Of a stretch of DNA of 64,000 bases, positions 1 through 13,139 are shown in pieces (within the stretch, counting starts at the first letter, position 1; each line of letters starts with the position of its first letter). Position numbers and translations under genes: made by a program. The notes under the pieces were generated by a model. The model saw nothing but the letters and a program-made list of their open reading frames with translations, had not been told where the DNA came from and did not search any database. This DNA is from Pelecanus crispus (lineage: Eukaryota > Chordata > Aves > Pelecaniformes > Pelecanidae), in NCBI RefSeq assembly GCF_030463565.1, contig NC_134662.1:6797001-6861000 (forward strand), in the 5' to 3' direction.

Positions 1-3000
1 TAGGAATTCCCACGCCTGAGCTCTCTGTTGGGCGACTGCAGTCATAAAGCGAGTGCAAACCCCACCTACGGAGCCCATAAAAAGTAGGAAGCTGCCCCAC
101 GCGCCCACGGCTCCCGATTAGCGACTGTAATAACAGATCAACCCTCCGCTCCCGGCACTGAATAACGCCTGGCTGCCCCGCAGCCCTCTCCTGGGACCGG
201 GGAGATGAGCATCGCTCGTGGGGGAAAACTGAGGCACGAAGCGGTGGTGGTGGGTCTTTCCTGGACCCCAAAACCGCGACCTGCTCCTTCTCCAGCGCCC
301 ACGGGCTGTTTTGCAGGTCGCTCGCTGCAAACCCCAAGGAAACCCAAGCTCACCTCCCGGCACGTTCGCTCCCACTCAGCACCGGGCCGGTTAACCTGGC
401 ACCCTCCGCACCACGCTCTGTCCCACCAGGACCTGCTGACTCAGCACCAACCAGGAGATTTCACTGGAACGAGCCGTTTTCCTGCCGGGAAGGGCCCCGC
501 GACCCCATTGTTCATGGAGGGGCTGCTATCGGCATGCAGAAGAGGCAAGCCTTGCCCCGACAAGCAAACTCGAGACCGAAATAAACCACCCCGTTTCCTT
601 CCTGTCGCTGAAGTTTCCAGCCCTGCTCAGGGCTTGTTTTTCCCCCCCCCCTTCTTCTTTTTAATGAAAACGCCCTCGAAAAACAGCTTCTTCCACCAAA
701 AAAAGAGCAAGCGGGCGTTGCTTTCACCAAATCGCTCCATGTGCCGGAAGAGCACGGCGGGGCTGTGGTCCCAACGGTGGCTTTGGGGGAGTTCCCACCC
801 CTTTTGCAGGTTTTGGGAGGGGGTTTTTGCAGCCCTGAGCGGTGGTGCGAGGGCTCAGCGCGAGGGTGGGACACCCGGATGTCCTGCGCAAGGTGGGGAT
901 GCGGTGACACAGCCGAAGTCCCTGCCACGGGCCGCCCTGGGGACAGGCGTGCGCCAGCGCTGGGGCGCAGCGTCCCAGCCGTGCCGCCGCAGGGCAGGGG
1001 AGCCCAGGGCCAAACCCAGCGCTGGCAGAGGACAGGCAGCCCTGCCGGCACCTCCGCCGACAGGTTTGGCGTTCCTCCCCGCCGGGCCGGCACCCACGAG
1101 CGTCTGATCCAACACCCGGCTGCAACCTCATCCCCCCCATCCCGTGGGGACCCCCCCCGCAAAACACCTCCTACGCCATGGCGGGTGCAAGCGAGAGCAG
1201 AGTCCGGCCCTGTCATTAAAGAGCATCAGTTAAAGCTCCCGGCTGCAGGGGGGGAACACGAGACCCCGTCATCCTGCCAGCACCTGGGGCCGGCGGCGCT
1301 GGCACGTGCCGTGGCAGAGCCGCCGCGCGAGCGCCGGCTGGCAGCTCGTTTGCGGCAGAGGGGCCGAATCCAGCAGCGACGCCGTCCCAGGGTTATTTCT
1401 ACCTGCCCCAAAGATCCTGTGCCCCGCCCATCCCCATCTCCGGGTACCCCCCAGTGGCTCCGTGTGCTCGCCCCCCCAGGCCCCCCCCAGCTCCCTCGGC
1501 AGCGGGCTGAATATTTCATGCAGGAAAGCAAAAGCACTTAAATAATTTATGGGGCAGCATGGAGCACGTGTGCAGCGTGAGGGGAGGGCTCCGTGAAGCT
1601 CCAGCTGAGAGCAGAGGCACCTCCGCCTCCTCTTCCTCCTCCTCCTCCTCCTCCTCACCAGGCCCACACTAACAAGCCCCACGCTCCCCGTCTTGCTGCA
1701 AGTTTCCTCCGACACAGAGGCATCGTCTCCCTGGCGGGGGCCAACACTAAAAGCAAACGTGCAGCGGTGGAGATCTCCCCGGTTTTCCCTCCAACCCATG
1801 CGCTGTTTCCTCCCGCTGCTCCGGAAAACACCCCAGCTCTGCACCCCGGCACTCCCGGTCCCCCCGAAGCACCAGCCAAACGCCGGGGCGGGCGGATGGG
1901 ATCCCGCCGCTCCGCTCTCAGTGCCCCGGCATCGCTTTCCACCAGCTCCCCCCGCCTCCAACCCCCATTAATTAATTAAACCCTGCCGCTGTGCTGGATT
2001 ACAGGAGACGGGTCAGAACGCCGGCGCGGCACGGGGATGTAACCGGAGAGCCCGTCGTGAGCCGTGACCCCTCCAGCTTCCAGCCACGTTCCCCAAGACC
2101 CATTTTACCAGCAGAGGAGGAGGAGGAGGAAGGACGCACACCGCCTTTTGCAATAGCCGTCCCTCACACGTTGCCATGGGTGCAAACAGCACCGAGAGCT
2201 GCCAGGTTTGGCGCGTGTGTGCCGAGCGGGGTGAGGCCGGGGAGGAAGCCACTGAGTAAACACCTCGCCCGAGGAAAAACTCATTTCTTGGCAAGGGTGG
2301 CAAAAAAAACGCGGCTGCCGCTGCTCCTTGCAGCCGGCTGTGAGGCCGGAGCGAGGACCGGGAATGCCGCGGGGAGCGCCTGGCATTGCCTCACCCGGGC
2401 ACCGCACGCTGCCGGCTCGGATGGATCTTTCCGCTCGCTCCCGGCGCTCGTGCCGGCGGCACTGCCAAGCGCTCGGCTACGTCCCCGTCATCGTCCCCAC
2501 GGTCTCTGGCACCGGGATCTAAACTCCTCTATCCCATAACCTCCTTCCCGTAGGTGCCCGCCCCGGGGCTGCGAACGCAGCCCCGGGGCGGGCACCTGCG
2601 GGAAGGAGCAGAAACTTTTTGTTTTTTCCTTTGCACCAAACCCGGCGCGCGCCGATGCCTGGGAACGCCGATCTGCCCCGGCAACTCCAACGTGTCTGTG
2701 CAAAGAGCCGGGCGGCCGATCCAAGGGGGCTCCGGCGATGCCAACCCCGGGCGTGGGTGGTGAATCCCGCCGGCACTTCCCATTTGCCGGCACCGCGTGG
2801 GAACGGGATCCTGGCGCATGGAGGGGTGTTGGCCATGGGTGCTCCAGCATTGGGGGGGGGGGGGGTGTGACACCGCCGGTGCAATCCCGGGGTAATGCCC
2901 GGTGCTGATTCGGGATGGGGGAGCTGATCCAGCACCGTGTCAAGGAATCCCCCTGGGATTACCGTGCCCCTGGGGAGGAGGCAGCTGCAGCATGGAGAGG

Positions 3001-4178
3001 AAGAAGAGGAGGAAGGGGGGGTTACTTTACGGGGAGGAGGAAGAGGAAGGGGGGGGTTATTTTGGAGCATCTGTCTCGCCTTCCATTTCCTCCTTTTCTT
3101 TATCAAGCTGCCATCAAGCCGCTCTCTCCGGCAGCAACTTCCTTTCTCCTTCGCTCGGAGCAGACAGAGGCTCGGGAGACTCATGGGGAAGTGGAAAACG
3201 GAGAGGGGAGGCGGGGGGAACAGAGGCCAAACCACAGTCCGTCTGTCCATCTGTCCCGTGGCGGGGGCCTTGGTGCATCACATGCTTCCTGCCCGGGCAT
3301 CGGTGAGGACAAAGCCGCTCTGGGAGGGCAGAAAAGCGCCGCGGGACAATTCGGATCCGGTGCCGGGCTTGGGGTCGTCAAAGAATATTTACGGCCCAAA
3401 TCCCTCCCCGCTCCGGGGCCGATAAGGCTTTGGTTGGCGGGAGTTGGGAAGTTTTACACCCAACTCTGCTGCTCCGGGCAGGACCCGGCCTCGCCAAAGG
3501 GATTCGTCTCCCCGGGAACGGAGGAATCGCGCCCGTTAAAGCGCAGGGCGCGGGCAGCGGCTGGATGCGGAGCGCGGCCGGGGCGATGCACGAAGCCAAG
3601 CGCTGCCATGGGGCACCCGGCCCTGCCCTCGCGCGTGGGCTCCGGAGACGGCCCCGTGCCGGGGGGCTCCGGCGCCTTCCCCAAGCTCCCGTCAGCCGTC
3701 GCCCGCCCGACGCGGCGGCGTTTCGAGCCCCCCTCGCGTTTCCCACCGGTTCTGGGGGGAGAGCGCCCTTTCCCCGTGTTTTACCCGCCTGGGGAAACTG
3801 AGGCACGGCCAGGGGGGCCCGGGAGCAGCCCCGGGCCCTGCCCGGCCGGCAGCTCCCGCCCCCCGGGGCTCCCCAAACCCTCGGTGCCCCCCCCCGGGGC
3901 TCCCGGGGGCCGCGCTGCCCCGTGGGTGACACCGGGGGGGACACACGGCCGATGCCCCGAGGGGCGGGGGGGGGGGGGTGCGCTCGCTTCCAGGGACGAG
4001 AGGCTTCGCCCCGCTGCCGGTGCCGGGTGGGAATCACGAACCGGGCCGGTACCGAGCGCCCCGACCCCGCGGACCGAAGGAACCGGGGGGGAAGAACCGG
4101 GAGGAACCGGTGGAACCGGGGGGGGCCCGATCCCGGCAGCGCTGCACCGGCGGGCGGCAGAGCCCGGCCGGCCCTTAC
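1..4178 (-). other. Putative first intron of a minus-strand gene (TNFAIP8L1 by synteny); no coding sequence seen
   Basis: No conserved coding sequence was recognised here on either strand. The open frames are GC-rich, mutually overlapping and low in complexity. The stretch lies downstream, in minus-strand sense, of the splice donor at 4178, so it is read as intron. In human the gene head-to-head with SEMA6B is TNFAIP8L1, whose coding part is essentially one exon. No TNFAIP8-family protein is encoded in this window, so that exon would lie beyond the left edge. A short MIR-like motif sits at 220-238 and pyrimidine- and GGA-rich tracts at 1620-1660 and 2110-2135. The assignment is inference from gene order and one splice site. 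Confidence 0.4.
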
Positions 4179-5300
4179 CTGCTGCCTGCCTCGGGGGAGC
4201 GCGGCGCCGGGACCGGGGCTGCTCCGGCGCCCCCGGCGGGGCGGGGCGGGGCGGGGCGGGGCCGAGGGTTTCCCTCCCCCGGCGACTCTCCCAGCCCGGG
4301 CGCGGCGGTGCCCCCGGAGCCGGTGCCCGGTGCCCGGCGGGTCGGGGCCTCTCGCCCGCGGCTGCGGCCAAGTCCCGAGCGGGGCCGGGGCGGCGGCGGC
4401 GGGGGCGGGGCCGGCGGGCGGTGCCAGCCAATGGCGGCGCGGGGCTTGCTACGAAGCAGCCAATGGGAGGGCGCGGCGGGGGGTCCCGCGGGGTGGGGGG
4501 GCCGGTCCCGCGAGCGCGGCGTGGATCGGGCACGGGGGCGCCGCGCGCGGGGGCCTCCCCCGGGGCTGCCCGGAGCCGGGCGCGTGGCGGGGCCGCGCGT
4601 GGGTGGCGGGGCCGCGCGTGGGTGCGGCCGCGTGCCGGGGCGCTTTTGAGCACGAACTTAGGAGGGCGCTGGCAGACCGGGCTGAGCGTGGGCAGCACCG
4701 GGGGGGGTGTGTGTCTCGCAAAGCCCCCTCCCCCCTCGCCCGCACGTGGGAGGCCCCCGGTGCGCCACGGGGACGCGACACCCGTGGGAAGCGGGGGGGC
4801 AGCGGGGGGGTCCGCGGGCCGCCCGCCCCGGTGCCAACACCCCCGCACCGGGCCCCTTTCCACCGCGCTCCCCCCTGCCCCGGGAGCAGCGCGCCGGGGT
4901 GTGCAGGCGGCTGCCGCTTTGGGGGCTCGGGGCGGGGCTGGGGGGTGCCCCCAGACCCTAAACCCCCCACCCGGCCCCAATCCACCCACCACCGCCAGCA
5001 CAAACCGGGCCCGGGCATCTCCTCCGCTTGGCTGGGGGAGTGGTGGGTGGCGGCAGCCCCCACGGCGGGCGCGGGGCCGGTTTCTCGCCGGGGCGTCGTG
5101 GGGAGCCCCCCGAGCCGGGCAGCCCGCGCCCCGCTGCCAGCTGATCTCGGCCACGCGCAGGAGGTTTTAGGCCGGGGTGCAGCAACCGCGGGGTCGTGGC
5201 CTGTGCTGGGGACCCCGCGAGCCCCACGGCCCCGCCGAGCCGTGCCGAGGTTTGCACCCCCATCCCGAGCTCCCCAGCATCGGGACTGTCGGAGCGTGCT
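3500..5300. promoter_or_regulatory. CpG island promoter, probably of TNFAIP8L1 (minus strand)
   Basis: This is a dense run of CpG with many GC boxes (GGGGCGGGGC-type repeats at 4230-4265 and 4380-4415). Two CCAAT boxes lie at 4428-4432 and 4460-4464, the first overlapping an AATGGCGGC motif of YY1 type. The only strong splice signal is a minus-strand donor at 4178, which suggests transcription to the left from about 4.3-4.6 kb. SEMA6B runs to the right from about 30 kb, so the two promoters are divergent, as in human. Promoter activity and target gene are inferred from base composition, motifs and synteny. Confidence 0.55.
4179..4500 (-). other. Candidate noncoding first exon, minus strand, with donor CAG|GTAAG
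   Basis: On the minus strand the sequence reads GGCAGCAG then GTAAGGGCC, a strong donor with the exon ending at 4179. The upstream boundary is not visible; I place it near the CCAAT boxes at 4428-4464. No start codon with a convincing downstream reading frame is present, so the exon is probably 5' UTR. A noncoding first exon within a CpG island fits TNFAIP8L1, but only the splice site is directly seen. Confidence 0.4.
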
Positions 5301-8300
5301 GCTCTTCCTCCTCCCGGCTCGGAGGGAAGGAGCCACCGCACAGGATCCTAATTCCGAAAGGTGGCATTAAACAGATTAAAAGTGGGATTTAGAGGGGATT
5401 AAAGTCTGGATTAACCGGAGCTTTGACTTGAATCTTGGTCTCACGCAGCAGCTGGGAAGCAAACCTCAGCCCCCCCAGATCCTCTCCAGCTCGCTCCAGC
5501 CCTGCCGTCCCCCCACCCCATGGACATCCTGGACACCCCCGGGGCATCGCCCCTGAGCCCCTGCTCCTGCCGCTGCCAAGGATTTGCTCCCAGCCCCACT
5601 TTGTGCCAGAACAGCCGGAGCAGCTGTTGCCACTCTCCCAAACAGTTGCGGCGTCAACCTGCCCAGCATAAATCACCCTCCCGGGCTCATCTGTTCCTGG
5701 TGGCCGCTTGCAGCGATGGGAAACAAGCCGTTAGCCGGGAGCACTGCGGCACGGGCCTGCGGGCTAAGGAGACAGTGATAGATCGGGGCAGAGGCGGTGA
5801 ATGGAGTCAGGGAAGCACTGGCAGAACGTGACGGCTTCCTGCTGGCAGGGCCGGCTTCTGCCCAGCACCGTGTCCCCAGCACTGCCTGGTCCTGTGTCCC
5901 CAGCACTACCCGGTCCTGTGTCCCCAGCACTACCCTGTCCAGCGTCCCCAGCGCTGCCCTGTCCCGTGTCCCCATTGCTACCCCCGTGCTGCATCCCCAT
6001 TGCTGTCCCATCCCGTGTCCTCATCACCTGCATCCCTGCACCCCGGCCGCTGTGCTCACCCTGCTCAGGCCGTTGCTGAAGGTGCTGGGATGCGCTGGGC
6101 ATCCGGGAGGCCCCCTGCTCCTCCCAGTACACCCCCAGTGTGCCCAGCATGCAGACCCCACTCCCTGTCTCCAGCCCCTCCCCAGGAGCACCTGCATGGT
6201 CCCCTGCATTGCACAGCTCTCCACCTCACTGCCAGCCCCTGCGCCGGTCCCCAAACCCTCCTGGGGTCCCAGCAGCGGCTGAGGGTGGTGCTCGGCCGGG
6301 GCCATGCCCAGGTGCACCCCGGCAAAGCCCCATCTCTGCCGGGTGGCACTGGGCGCTACTGGCGTGGATGGAGCAGCCATTGCCAATCAGCGGGGGATGA
6401 GAGCTGGCACTGCACGAAAACGGAGAATAAAAAGAGAAGAAACAGGATCTGGGCCAGCTCGCGTGCTGTCTCTCTCTCTCCCCCCTTTCCTCCTCTCCTC
6501 CTTTCAATGAAATGAAATGGTGTTTGCAACGGCTCCTCTCCCGCACGCTGAGCATCGCCCCGCACTCGGGGAGGTTGCACATCTCATCCCGCTCCCTCTC
6601 ACACGGCTCATCCTGCCTCGGCGGCCGGCACACAACCAGCAGCACCAGCCCCGGCTGCTCCCCACCGCTGCGGCCCCCAGCCAGGTGCAGGGGGGCTCCG
6701 CTCGGGGCGAAGGGGGAGCATCCTCGCAGAGGCAGCGCCTGAATAATTCACAAGAGCTCAGCAAGAGAAACAGGAGCTGCCGCCCGCTGGGTCACAGAGG
6801 AGCACTGAGAAGGGCACGGAGCCGTGCTCTGTCCTACTCTTTGCCCCCCGCAGCACTTTGTCACGCTGCTTCAAGGACCCATCACCACCAGCCTCGCGAG
6901 CAGGTCGCTGGCGGCACAGCCCGGGCTCCAAAGGCACCAGGTCACCACCACCCATCACCACCACCCCGCTTTGGGGAGCGGGGCTGGCCCGTGGCTGTGC
7001 AGGGGACAGGGTGGGGACGGGGTGTCCCCAGCACCCATGTGGCCCCATCGGGATGGCACATGCCGGAGCCCAGCGGCTCCTGGGACAGGGGACCACCTCG
7101 CTCCCCATAAAGCCCCTATTGTCACCAGGGCAGGTGTGGGGTGGGGAAACACCCTCGGGGGGGTGGTGAATCCCCCAAGCCCTTCCCGTCTCCGGCATCT
7201 TGCATTCCCAGCGCTCCCCTCCCGCACCCCGCGCAGCTGCGCCTCGCCACAATGGCCCCTTCTTGCCACGTTACCGGTGCCGGCTGCGCTGCCTCGGCCC
7301 CTTCCCCAGCGCCGACCTTCCCCGCCAGCAGCCGAGGCGGAAAAATTCATCCCTGTTAAAAAAAACCCCATCCCAGCAGCCACCAGCTCTGGAGCAGAAC
7401 CGTGAGTGGGGGATGCTCTCCCCAGCATGCACCAGACCCGTTATCCCGGAGATGCACCAGGATATTTAGCTGGCATTGGATGGGGGGAAAGGGAGTGCGG
7501 AGGTGTCGCGTAGGGGTGCTGACAGCTGTGGGTGCAGCTGCCCCAAAGCTGTGGGCACAGGCTGTGGCTGTGGCAGGACCATCCTGCTCCTGCATCCCAG
7601 GAAAGATGGGGTGGAAGGTGCTGGGATAGGGGTGAGGCTTATCCTGTCCTGGTCCAGGGCACCCATGGGAGAGTAACCGCTGCGGGAAATAAGGATCCCT
7701 TGGACCCACAGATGTGTTTTCTCCCTGCTGCAACCCCGCACCCGGCTCCCGCAGCCTCCGGAGGTGATTTTTCAGGAGGTGCTGGCTCACTTGCTCTCTC
7801 CCCGCTGCCTCCAGACACCGCGTGCCGCTGCACACAAAGCCGGGGCATCGCCGCACAGACCCTGCTGAAAGGCTGCGGATCCCATCTGGGGTTACGAAAC
7901 AACAAACTTCATCAGGGAGGAGATAAAAACAGGCAGAGCATCCCGGTGGCATCGGCGTCACCAGCCACCGCCCTGGCAGGAGCCAGGGTGGGGTGACATT
8001 AACGTCACCTGGGACTGATCATTGGAAGTGTTGCTCCTGCTGCTCCCTGGGGATTGCTGGTCCCCAAGCTCCCGTGAGCACTCACCGTCGGTAATTACAG
8101 CCGTATCCCAATCCCGCGTGTCCTCTCCCGGGGGTCCGGGGCCAGAGGAGCCCCTTCCCGGGCTGGGAGGGTGCACTACGTCCCGGTGAGTCCCCCCAAA
8201 AGGCTTGTGCCAAAGCCAAAGTGCCAAAGTTTGGAAGATTTAAGGAGCCGCCACTGTAAGGAGCAGCCCTGCAAGGGTGGCTGCATCTGCGGGGCCGGAT

Positions 8301-10040
8301 CCAGGCAGTGGCAGGGGGGGGTGCAGCCCTCCAGGGATGGGCTCTAAATGGGGACCCAGGTCCCGCTGAGCCGGAGGGGTGACACTGAGGGTGCTCGGTG
8401 GGGGGGCGGGGGCATCTTTGGGGTGGTGGGTGCAGCCCGAGGGGAGGCGAAGGGTGACGGGACTCGGTGCTGATGGGTGTCCCTGGGGGTGGCGCAGGAC
8501 ACGGCCACATGAGCTGCACCCCAGCATCACCCTGTCACCATGCACGGGGGGGACACTGGGGTGGCACTGGGGGCCGGTCCCCAACCTGGGGTTTTAACCC
8601 CTTTGTTCCTGGTGCTCCTTTTTGCCGAGACCCCCCCTCCGCCAGCTGCCCCCCAGAGCAAAGGGGCTTCATGGGTCCCCAGGGCCACGTCCTCGCTGCA
8701 CATCTGGCCCCAGTGCCACAGCTGGCGCCGGTGCCTTCTGCCCGTGCTTGTTCACAGTACCGCGGCTGCGAATGACGAGACTCGTTAGACAATTAAAGCT
8801 CGGTCGAAGCTGTCGTCAGCGAGTGCGGCTCCTTGAGAGGCTGCCGAGCGCTCCCGTCCTCCCGGGAAGGGATGGAGGAGGGTGCTCCAGGGGAGACACC
8901 CTGGGGAAGGGGCTCCTGTGACCACCTGCCCTGGGAGGAGGTGAAACGCCATCCCCATCCTGGGGACACCATCGCGGCCTGATGGCACGTCACCGCGTCA
9001 CCACCTCTGCCTGAGCGTGACCTGCTTACCTGGGCTCGTCAGCCCCGCGAGGGCGGTGGGGCTGAGCCCTGGCTGCTCGATTTGGGTCTGAGGGCTGCTG
9101 AGAGGGACCCCAGTGCCGGGTGGCATCGCTGAGCCGTGCCGAGCCGTGCCGTGCCATGCCGAGCCGAACGCAGGGCCCGGGGCATGCTCCGGCTGCACCG
9201 GCCGGGACAAAAGCAAATGTAGGTTAAGCACAAAGGGCTGCAGCTACGGCACGAAGCCCACTCGGCTGCATCGGGGGGGCCAGGCGGGCACCCACCGCGA
9301 CCTCCCGCTGCAATTAGCTAATTGCTCCGTATTCCTGCCTGGGGGCCGGGGAGATGCTATTATCGCTCCTGCCGTGCTCTGCCTGTGCTAAAGCCACCCT
9401 GGGGGACACCGTCCCCTCCCCGCCTGCCCCCTGTGCTCCGCTGCAGCGCTGGGAGGGTCGGGCTGGGAGGAGGGGGAGCACTTTGCCCCCCAAAACCCGC
9501 TGCCCCCAGCCTGGCTGGATGCTGCGTCCCTGCTGTCACCTGCTGGGGATGGTGGGGACGATGCTCTTCCTTAGCGCCAGGGAGGCATCTGGCTTTCCCC
9601 CCACCTTTTGGGGGTGCTCTGCTGCACCCCAAGGCTTCGGGATCGTGGCCAAATTCTGCCCAAACCATTGAGTGGGAGCCAGCAACATCCCACTTTGGTG
9701 GCACCTGGGGTGAAGGTGGGAGCCTGTGACATCATCATGAGCCTGCGTGACAAATGACATCACCAGTCAGAGGGGGCCCTTGTTATGTCACCTTGCCGGG
9801 CGGAGGGACCCCCCGCCTTTTGGGTGATGGCAGCAAGGACAGGGGGGCGTGGGGGCAGGCAGGATGCTGATGACATCATCAGCATGGTCCGTGACATCAG
9901 ATGGTGGCAATCAAGAGGGGGCAGAGGGGTCCGGGCAGGCTGTGCTGGGGTGGCGCAGGGGCTGGCCGGGTGCAGAGGAGCAGGAGGATGCCAGCCGCAT
10001 GGAGCGGTGTCCCCAGCTCACGGCCACAGAGCCTGGCCTT
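5301..10040. other. Intergenic sequence, no gene recognised
   Basis: Only overlapping GC-rich frames occur here, without conserved motifs or consistent splice structure. It contains the 24-bp repeat at 5863-5990, poly-pyrimidine near 6465-6505, and an inverted repeat GGTGAC/GTCACC at 7992-8009. Four copies of TGACATCA lie at 9727-9899. Short AT-rich stretches near 8010-8035 and 8770-8810 could be regulatory but carry nothing decisive. Confidence 0.5.
5863..5990. repeat. 24-bp minisatellite, about five copies
   Basis: The motif CAGCACTACCC...GTGTCCC recurs every 24 bp (copy starts near 5877, 5901, 5925, 5949), with divergence toward the right end. Because 24 is a multiple of three, several frames stay open across it. 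These are repeat artefacts, not genes. Confidence 0.8.
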
Positions 10041-10265
10041 GCGTTGGTGACATACTGACTGATGATTCTTAATCAAGTGGATTATTAATTAGCAGAAGAA
10101 GCCGGCTGCTTAATCCTCCCCATCCTCGGCCAGGCTCGGAGCCGGTGTTTATGCTAATAGAGCTTGTTATCGCGGCGCGGTCGGTAGCCGAGGCTGGGGC
10201 TGCCAGGAGAGCGCCGCGGCAGCGAGAGCGGTAATCGCGGATTTAATCAGACGGAACATTTGCTG
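10041..10265. promoter_or_regulatory. Candidate conserved noncoding element with homeodomain/POU motifs
   Basis: This AT-richer island in GC-rich sequence carries a compact set of motifs: NKX2-type TCAAGTGG at 10073-10080, TTAATTAG at 10085-10092, OTX/PITX-type TAATCC at 10111-10116, octamer-like ATGCTAAT at 10151-10158, and further TAAT cores around 10231-10250. It encodes no plausible protein. Motif density and composition suggest a developmental enhancer; target (SEMA6B or TNFAIP8L1) and conservation are unproven. Confidence 0.35.
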
Positions 10266-13139
10266 AAGCCAGCTGCACCCCACGCCTCCGCCGCCCCAGC
10301 GTGCCGCCGTGCCGGGACCCCCGCGCTGGCCCAGAGCATCCCGCTGCCGGCAGAAAGGAACGGCTGCATCCATGCCGGCTGCATCCACGCTGCCATCCCT
10401 GGGGCTTGGATGACGGCCTCACCCGCCGTGTGCGTTGGTGACCCAAAACCTGTGGGATTTCACCCCAAAACTGGTGGGTGTCCCCACGGGACTCGCCCTG
10501 GCACGGCAGGACGGGCAGCTGGCGCTGGCACCAGCACAACCATCTGCTGCGCGCCTCCATGGCATCTGGGCCACACGGGTGGAGGTGACATGCGTGTCAC
10601 CGGTGCCACGTGTGTCCCTGGCTGGGGGGACCATTGCACGGGCGGCCGTGCCACGGAGGGTGCAGGGTGCGGGGGACCGGCCCTGCGCGGGGCATCACCC
10701 CGACTTCCCCCGGGGACGTTACCCCCCCGTAGAGCATCTTAGGCCACGCACGTGGCCTCGTCCCCGCTGTCCCCAGCCCAGCCTGGGGGTCCTGGCGGAG
10801 CCATCCTGGGGCCACGCGCCTGCCGGATGGGGGACAGGCAGGGAGGACGGGGGACCAATTCCTCCGTCCCCGTCTGAGCTGATGCCAGAGCTGTCCTCAC
10901 CGCAGCTGCTGCCATTTGCTGGATCCATCCCGCGTTTCGCTGCCTTGTCTCAACCATCTGCCAAAATCCCTGCGGCCGGGGGGGCACAGGTTTGCTCCCT
11001 GAATCCATACCCACGGTATTGGTCCCACAGCATCACCGGGATCCGGGCTGGGAGCATTTTGCTCACCATTTCGGAGCAGATGATTTAATTTTGGTCCTAA
11101 TCCCTTCCAGCGCCGGGCTCGCTTACCCACGCGACTGCCGGCAGAGATTTCCCATCCCTAATTAAAGCTCGGCGCGTGCGGCAGCGATTCCCCGGGGATG
11201 CTTCCCTTGCCTCCCCATTTCCCGTCAAGATCAAGGGGATAAACCAACGTTACTGGGAAAAGTTAACGCCAGCGGCAGCCGAGGGAAGCGGGGACAAGCC
11301 CCGAGCTGGCAGCAGCCATGTCTCCGGAGGTGAACCCTTCCGCCGAGCGCTGCCTCGGGGTCTGGCAGGACGGCGGCAGGGGCTCGTGGCTCATGACACG
11401 AGTTGGGCAGGTCTCAGCCCAGCGCCGAGCCCCATCTGTGGCAGCTTCTGGTGGCCTTGCTGGGTACGTGGTGTCACCGGACAGCCAGGTCCCTCGGCAG
11501 AGCGTTCCCAGGTCCCGAGACCGGCAGGAGGGGAGGTTTTGGGGTGCCGCAGCCCCCAGCGGGCAGCACCATCCCTTGGGGTGCCACCGCTGCCGTCCCC
11601 CTCCCGCAAGCCCCTGCTCCCCGCATACACCCCAGAACGAACCCTCATGGCCCAAAGCAGCCTGGTGACCCCCGGTGAGGGGCACCCGGGCTGGCACCCA
11701 GGCTGGCGAGCCGGGAGAGCGGAGCTGCCTCCTTGCAGGCAGCCCTGCCTGCACCCACCAAGCAACCAAACCCCGGGCATCCGCGCTCGCTCCCGGCTGC
11801 CAGCCAGCTGCCCGATCACCGCAGCACCAGCCGGGCTTTGGCCGGGGGAAAGCACAGCACCCGAAATACCACCCACAGCCCCGCGGGGTTATTTCCCAGG
11901 CCTGGCGGGGGCCGCACATTGCAGGCAGGGATGGTCCCCGCTGCCTGGCACGGCTGCTGCCTGCTTAATTGCGCTGAAAGCACAACAGATGGCAGAATGG
12001 CTTCAAGATGTTCTTTTGCAACATTTTGGTGCTGCCGGGCTCCTTCGCTCGCCTTCCTGCAGAACAACTCCAAGGAGGGAGGCTGGGAAGGGCCCTGTGC
12101 GCATGGGGGGGACAATGACCCCAGCTGCGGTGGCCAAGCATGGGGACACGCTGCAGCCGTGGAATTAAAACATTTGCTGGCCTCACACTGCATCGCTTTC
12201 TTCCCGCTGTAATCCCTGGCTGTGCTGCCCTTCCTGCCTGCACCTCCATCACCTGCCTCCTGGTCCCAGGGCACAAAAGCCCCTTTGCCAGCGCTGCCCG
12301 CCGTGGGGCCATGTGCCCGCGGCAGCTGGCGGCAGCAGCCGGGTGCTGGGGGGTCACCTCCGTCCCGGCGAGGGATGGCCCCAGTCGGGGGTTTCGTGCT
12401 GGGGGTGGCTGTTAAGAGACCTCGTGCTTCTTCCAGCCAGATCGGGGTCCTGCCACGTTCCGGCGTGCGGGAAGGATCCAGCCCCACTCCCCTTGCTGAA
12501 GCTAATTGCGGGTCCCAGCCCCGGTCATATCGCCACGTCTCCGGCTGTGCCGAGCTCTCCCACTACAGCACCAGGGCCCAGCACCCACCAAGCACGCCGG
12601 GACAGTGTGGCACCCTCGCCCTGAGCCTCACTGGTCACGGCTGCGCGATGCCAGCACCCAGCATGGCTGTGCCGCACCAGAACCCCGCACCCAACCTGCA
12701 CAGCTGTGCTGCACCAGCACCCAGCGTGGCTGTGCTGCACTGGCCGCCAGCACCAGCACCCAGCACCAGCACCCAGCCCTGGCACCCAGCACGGCTGTGT
12801 GGTACTGGCACCAGCTACCAGCACCCAGCATGGCTGTGCTGCACTGGCCGCCAGCACCAGCACCCAGCACCAGCACCCAGCCTGGCACCCAGCACCCAGC
12901 CCAGCTGTGCAGCTCCTCCACCTGCCCCCCCCGCAGCACACAGGGGAGAGGTGCATTAGCACGCAGCTTTGATGAATTATTTATACGGCAGGTGACCTCA
13001 TTCATTCAGATTGATTTTCCTTCGTGTCACTCCAATTCCACCGTGCTCCTGGAACTGGCGGGCAGGCGGCACATCAGGCACCGTGCTGCCGGGACGGACG
13101 GGGACTGCTCCGTGCCCGGCACGAGCCAATGGCCCTTTG
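10266..13139. other. Intergenic sequence with degenerate repeats
   Basis: No gene is recognised. The sequence is mostly GC-rich with small AT-rich pockets at 11080-11165 and 11955-12010. From about 12600 to 12915 there is a degenerate tandem array built from GCTGTGCTGCAC and CACCAGCACCCAGC modules, including a roughly 100-bp higher-order duplication (12720-12790 against 12830-12900). Confidence 0.5.
12600..12915. repeat. Degenerate CACCAGCACCCAGC / GCTGTGCTGCAC minisatellite
   Basis: Two interleaved short motifs repeat irregularly, and longer blocks containing both are themselves duplicated. All frames read through as Ala/Pro/Ser/His-rich low-complexity peptide, with no sign of coding selection. 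Confidence 0.75.

Noticed and set aside
2915-5170. 751-residue plus-strand open frame
   Set aside because: Low-complexity Gly/Pro/Arg sequence across the left CpG island, overlapped by equally long frames in other phases; no family resemblance.
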